From NCBI GenBank assembly GCA_030626085.1, contig DAOUPQ010000090.1:1-7519 (forward strand): a DNA stretch of 7,519 bases, given 5' to 3'. A model generated the notes under the pieces. It worked only from the letters and a program-made list of their open reading frames with translations, searched no databases and was not told the DNA's origin. How positions within the stretch are numbered: position 1 is the stretch's first letter; each line of letters starts with the position of its first letter. The translations under genes and the position numbers were made by a program. This document shows, in pieces, positions 4,555 to 7,519 of this stretch. Origin of the DNA: Flavobacteriia bacterium. GTDB taxonomy: Bacteria > Bacteroidota > Bacteroidia > Flavobacteriales > Flavobacteriaceae.

Positions 4555-6729
4555 TTAAAAACGCAAAGTAACTCCCAATAAAAAGTTTATCTCTGCTTGT
4601 GGATAATAACCTGCTCCTTCAACTGTGATTGTTTCTCCGGGTGTTGTCCAGGTGTCATCATAAGTATAAAAATACCCATTAGACACATATTTTTTATTGA
4701 ATATATTATTGATCAATCCATTAAATACAATAGATCTAAATATTGGTATCTTATTAATTTCGTATGATACATTTAGATCATTCACAAAATAACTATCCAA
4801 TATAGAAGCATCGCTATCAATGTTACCCATATATTGCGTTCCAACAAATTTAGATAAAAAATTAATTTGAAAGTTATGCATTGGTTGATATGAAATAATA
4901 TTTCCAACAATAATATTTGGTGAATATGATATGTTGGTATCACCTAAAGCCACTAAATCACCATCGATTGAAGCTTTAAAATCTTTATTTTTATTAGTGC
5001 TTAAAGCTATATTTGGAATGATGCTCCATTGATCAGAAAGTAAAATATTTGCATCAATTTCCAAACCAAAACGGTAACTTTCACCACTGGTTCTTCTTAT
5101 CGGATTACCTACATCATCTATTTTTCCTGTTAAAACCAATTGATCTTTATAATACATATAATACGCATTTGTACTGATCTTTATTTTTCCGGTATTGAAT
5201 CGCCATCCCAGTTCAAAATCATTTAATACTTCCGGTTTGCTTACACCATTCTCAAAATCATTCCTGTTGGGTTCTTTGTTTGCTCTTGCATATGAAGTGT
5301 ATAAATGATGTTGGCTATCAATTGTATAGGTCAAGCCAAATTTAGGATTGAAAAAGCTATATTTTTCATCAACATCAATAGGAACTCTGTCAGAAGTTAA
5401 ACCTGAAGTTTTGTAAATAACAAATCTTTCCTGTAAATCACCAAAGAAACTCCAGTTTTCATTTAAATTATAAGTAGCTTTTGCGAATATATTGAAATCG
5501 TTTTTTTTACTGTTTCCAGAATAATATCGGTCTCTAATTTGAGAGCCTCCAGTGTATTGCGCCCAAATAATTTCTCCAAAATGATCACCATTATAATAGC
5601 TGTATGAGCTACCAAAGATCACATCAATTTTATCTTTACTGTAATTTGCATTTGCATTAAAAACGTAAAAATCATTATCCAGCCAACGCCTTCTAATCAA
5701 ATCAGTTGTGTTGATAACCTCACCTCCTATTTCCATTGGAATGAAATCATAATCTTCAAAATCCTGATCTTCTTTATACTGCTCAAAATATCCTTTACCA
5801 TGTGTATAATTAAGTCCAATATTAGTAACCCATAAATTATTGATTTTCTGATTCCAATGAAATTGAAAATGATCTTGTTTGTAATTATCAACTTCATTAT
5901 CGTAAAACTGTATATTTCCATTATCATCTGTATAAATACCGGCATAATTAAATGTCCTGTCGGTTTCTAATTTTTCTTTATCAATTCCGTACCAGGCTTG
6001 ATAAGTTATTTCATGACCTCCAAAAGCCAAAGCCTTTATCAATGTATTGTCATCTTTATAGGCTGCCTGTAAAAAATATGACTTAAGATCAGCTGAAGCT
6101 CTGTCGATATATCCATCAGAAGATATCAAAGATAATCTACCTGCAATTTCTATATGATTATTGAGTAAACCTGTACTAAATTTCACATTATTTTTAAATG
6201 TATTATACGAACCAAAACTACTTGAAATTTCACCGAAGGCATCTTTTGAGACAGCATCAGTTAAAATATTTAAACTGGCACCAAAAGCACCTGAACCATT
6301 TGTGGATGTTCCTACACCTCTTTGCAATTGTAAGTTTTGTACAGAAGAAGCAAAATCAGGCAAATTTACCCAAAAAGTACCCTGAGATTCTGAATCATTA
6401 AATGCAATTCCGTTAATAGTAACATTAACGCGTGTAGCATCGCTACCCCTTACTCTAATTCCGGTATAACCAACTCCTGCACCCGCATCACTTGTAGTTA
6501 CAACAGAAGGTAGATAATTTAATAATATCGGTATATCTTGTGCCAGATTTCGCGGTTCAATATCTTTTGATTCAACAATAGTCTGAGTAAATGGTGCTTT
6601 TTTATCAGCGCGCACAGCTTTAACAATTATTTCTTCAAGGTTAACTGTATCCAGTAAATTAAAACTCTCCTGAGCCTTGACTAAAAACCCTCCAATCAAA
6701 AGAAAAAATACTAAAATTTTATGTTTCAT
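4555..6729 (-). CDS. TonB-dependent outer-membrane receptor, predicted thiamine transporter
   Basis: The protein has 724 residues. It has a signal peptide (1-19, ending VKA), a TonB-box-like segment (LEEIIVKA, 31-38), a plug domain (about 45-155; IRVRGSDATR, VTINGIAFND, QRGVGTSTNGSGAFGAS), and a 22-strand-type barrel ending in aromatic-rich sequence with C-terminal LRF as expected for outer-membrane insertion. It lacks the N-terminal carboxypeptidase-like extension found in many Bacteroidetes SusC-type receptors, and no SusD partner is next to it, so it is a classical small-ligand receptor. The substrate is inferred from the TPP riboswitch in its leader: TPP-controlled receptors of this kind in Bacteroidetes are regarded as thiamine importers. 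It is a single-gene transcript here, so the inner-membrane permease must be elsewhere. Confidence 0.9.
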   Translation of the reverse strand: MKHKILVFFLLIGGFLVKAQESFNLLDTVNLEEIIVKAVRADKKAPFTQTIVESKDIEPRNLAQDIPILLNYLPSVVTTSDAGAGVGYTGIRVRGSDATRVNVTINGIAFNDSESQGTFWVNLPDFASSVQNLQLQRGVGTSTNGSGAFGASLNILTDAVSKDAFGEISSSFGSYNTFKNNVKFSTGLLNNHIEIAGRLSLISSDGYIDRASADLKSYFLQAAYKDDNTLIKALAFGGHEITYQAWYGIDKEKLETDRTFNYAGIYTDDNGNIQFYDNEVDNYKQDHFQFHWNQKINNLWVTNIGLNYTHGKGYFEQYKEDQDFEDYDFIPMEIGGEVINTTDLIRRRWLDNDFYVFNANANYSKDKIDVIFGSSYSYYNGDHFGEIIWAQYTGGSQIRDRYYSGNSKKNDFNIFAKATYNLNENWSFFGDLQERFVIYKTSGLTSDRVPIDVDEKYSFFNPKFGLTYTIDSQHHLYTSYARANKEPNRNDFENGVSKPEVLNDFELGWRFNTGKIKISTNAYYMYYKDQLVLTGKIDDVGNPIRRTSGESYRFGLEIDANILLSDQWSIIPNIALSTNKNKDFKASIDGDLVALGDTNISYSPNIIVGNIISYQPMHNFQINFLSKFVGTQYMGNIDSDASILDSYFVNDLNVSYEINKIPIFRSIVFNGLINNIFNKKYVSNGYFYTYDDTWTTPGETITVEGAGYYPQAEINFLLGVTLRF

Positions 6730-6731
6730 GT

Positions 6732-6774
6732 TTTTACCCTTATTGTAAAATTTAAAAAGTCTTTTGGGGTAAAA
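6732..6774 (-). promoter_or_regulatory. Inverted repeat in the leader, likely translational expression platform
   Basis: In the mRNA, UUUUACCC (6774-6767) can pair perfectly with GGGUAAAA (6739-6732). The second arm ends two bases before the AUG at 6729, so folding would hide the start region. There is no T-run after the hairpin, so it is not an intrinsic terminator. A 9-bp direct repeat AAATTTTAC (6777-6769 and 6753-6745) lies in the same stretch and could offer alternative pairings. Confidence 0.5.
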
Positions 6775-6780
6775 TTTGAG

Positions 6781-6858
6781 AAGTTATCCCTTAACAGCAT
6801 TACCTGTTCAGGTTCAACGGGTGTAATCTCAGCTGGTCTTAACCGGCACCCCTTTAAA
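6781..6858 (-). promoter_or_regulatory. TPP (thiamine pyrophosphate) riboswitch, THI element
   Basis: Read on the - strand, the conserved core appears in order: GGGGUGCC, CUGAGAUUACACCCG, UUGAACCUGAACAGGUAAUG, then AAGGGAU. P2 can be seen as GGGUG/CACCC, P3 as a 3-bp stem GGU/ACC, and P5 as AACAG/CUGUU around GUAAUG. P1 looks weak: the bases flanking the core (UUUAAA before, UAACUU after) pair poorly, so the switch end may depend on the downstream platform. It controls the TonB-dependent receptor 52 nt downstream; binding of TPP should lower expression. Confidence 0.95.
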
Positions 6859-6865
6859 GTTTTTG

Positions 6866-6895
6866 TAAAGATATGAAATGTTTTTTTAACACAAA
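6866..6895 (-). promoter_or_regulatory. Promoter for the riboswitch-receptor transcript
   Basis: On the - strand, TTTG (6895-6892), 18 bp, then TATCTTTA (6873-6866), seven of eight to TAnnTTTG. The predicted start at about 6860 is directly at the 5' edge of the riboswitch, as expected. Confidence 0.55.
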
Positions 6896-6909
6896 GACTG
6901 GTTTTTGAT

Positions 6910-7244
6910 TTAATCCATGTCTGGTTTTCGTCTCAATGCTTTTTTATAGGCTTGCTTTTTCTTTCTTTCCAATCTTTTTTTTATAGAAGATCTATTTGGT
7001 TTGGTCGCTTTTCTTTCTTTTGGAACTACTAATCCTCTATGGAGGATCTTTAAAAAACGATCGGTTACAATTTCTTTGTTTTTATGCTGACTTCTACTTT
7101 CATCTGAAGATATAATTATATAATTTTCTTTAGTAAGTTTGTTTTTAAGATTTTTAGAAAGGATCCGTTTTTCTTCTTCCGTAAAAGCTTTTGAATTTTC
7201 AAGATCAAATATCAACTGAACTTTTGAAGAAACTTTATTGGCAT
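6910..7244 (-). pseudogene. arfB: arfB remnant (ribosome-rescue peptidyl-tRNA hydrolase), 5' end removed by an insertion sequence
   Basis: The intact family (ArfB/YaeJ, about 135-140 residues) hydrolyses peptidyl-tRNA on stalled ribosomes: a GGQ domain enters the peptidyl-transferase centre while a basic C-terminal tail sits in the mRNA channel. Here the coding frame can be read from the element border with NANKVSSKVQ, then IFDLENSKAF, EEEKRILSKNLKNKLT, DESRSQHKNKE and the basic tail (KATKPNRSSIKKRLERKKKQ, then KKALRRKPDMD), which is the full C-terminal part of ArfB. The GGQ motif that should come immediately before NANK is missing; the frame instead runs into the left end of an IS3-type element. 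A TTG at 7215 could open a 101-residue fragment, but without GGQ it cannot be catalytic. Confidence 0.85.
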
Positions 7245-7519
7245 TGTAATATCCCCCAAAAATAAGACAGTTAAGAAGTAGACAAAAAACGTTAACTTTA
7301 AACTGTAATTATGAAAGCAAAAAGATTCACACCAGAACAAATCAGCACCATTTTACGCGAGTATGATAATGGTAAAGAAGTAAAAACAATCCTTAGAGAT
7401 CACGGAGTAAGTAAAGCAACATTTTACAAGTGGCGACAACGCTATCAGGGCATGGATGCCAAATCTTTGAAGCGGTTAAAAGAGTTAGAGCTAGAAAATC
7501 AAAAGCTCAAGCATATGTA
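7245..7519 (+). mobile_element. IS3-family insertion sequence, left end (right end outside the window)
   Basis: The border is placed at TG (7245-7246), where arfB homology stops. The terminal sequence begins TGTAATATCCCCC and continues CAAAAATAAGACAG, which has the shape of IS3-family left ends (TG start, C-tract, A-tract, GACAG). The 66-nt leader to the transposase ATG at 7311 is typical. The target duplication should be 3-4 bp (CAT or GCAT, just left of 7245); the other copy is beyond the window. The subgroup resembles IS407/IS2-like elements from OrfA, by memory of the family rather than by a search. Confidence 0.8.
7311..7519 (+). CDS. IS3-family transposase OrfA, N-terminal part (3' end outside the window)
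   Basis: The visible 69 residues begin MKAKRFTPEQISTILREYDN, then a helix-turn-helix (about 23-45; VKTILRDHGVSKATFYKWRQ) that binds the element's terminal repeats, and the start of the leucine-zipper coil (LKRLKELELENQKLK, 53-67) used for multimerisation. This layout is typical of OrfA in IS3 elements, where OrfB with the DDE catalytic domain follows and is joined by a -1 frameshift. OrfB is outside the window, so whether the element is intact cannot be judged. A TAACTTTA at 7293-7300 may serve as its -7 promoter element. Confidence 0.93.
   Translation, partial: MKAKRFTPEQISTILREYDNGKEVKTILRDHGVSKATFYKWRQRYQGMDAKSLKRLKELELENQKLKHM

Noticed and set aside
5727..6401. Three short open frames (one on the - strand, two on the + strand) inside the receptor region.
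   Set aside because: They lie within the TonB-dependent receptor in other frames, have low-complexity translations and no start context of their own.
7215..7215. TTG as the true start of a shortened 101-residue ArfB-like protein.
   Set aside because: The family sequence continues in frame upstream (NANKVSSKVQ) until the insertion-sequence border, so this is an internal codon of a broken gene.
1..7519. CRISPR arrays, tRNA or rRNA genes, replication origins.
   Set aside because: No regularly spaced repeats, cloverleaf-like segments or rRNA-like conserved stretches were seen when reading both strands.

Overview
The window is AT-rich DNA from a member of the Bacteroidetes, most likely a flavobacterium-like lineage. 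The signs are: promoter elements matching the Bacteroidetes -7 consensus TAnnTTTG at several gene starts, A/T-rich leaders without Shine-Dalgarno sequences, lipoproteins with short signal peptides, and a TonB-dependent receptor under a TPP riboswitch.

Positions 1 to 4509 (+ strand) hold a run of genes that reads as a sulfide/persulfide handling cluster. In order: the C-terminal part of a metallo-beta-lactamase/rhodanese protein (two rhodanese domains, the first without a catalytic Cys, the second with one); a rhodanese lipoprotein; a DUF3365 (Tll0287-like) lipoprotein with one CxxCH haem site; a sulfide:quinone oxidoreductase-like flavoprotein with three candidate redox cysteines; a 54-residue small protein of unknown function; an HMA-domain protein with CxxC; a thioredoxin with a WCAPC active site; and a DUF2892 (YgaP-type) two-helix membrane protein. 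Inference: the flavoprotein oxidises sulfide and passes electrons to quinone, while the rhodaneses, thioredoxin and CxxC protein move or reduce the resulting sulfane sulfur. The genes appear split into several transcripts. There are TAnnTTTG-like promoters before the rhodanese lipoprotein, the flavoprotein, the HMA gene and DUF2892. Two of these regions carry nearly identical FNR-like sites (GTWAC-N4-GTWAC).

Positions 4510 to 6900 hold a second unit on the - strand: a TonB-dependent receptor preceded by a clear TPP riboswitch, with an 8-bp inverted repeat that could mask the translation start. It is predicted to be an outer-membrane thiamine (or thiamine-precursor) transporter. A bidirectional terminator separates it from the sulfur cluster.

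Positions 6910 to 7519 hold a disrupted arfB (GGQ peptidyl-tRNA hydrolase, ribosome rescue). Its 5' part is cut off at about position 7244 by the left end of an IS3-family element, whose OrfA starts at 7311 and runs off the window. The insertion lies almost exactly at the GGQ catalytic loop, so the remnant cannot be active as it stands.
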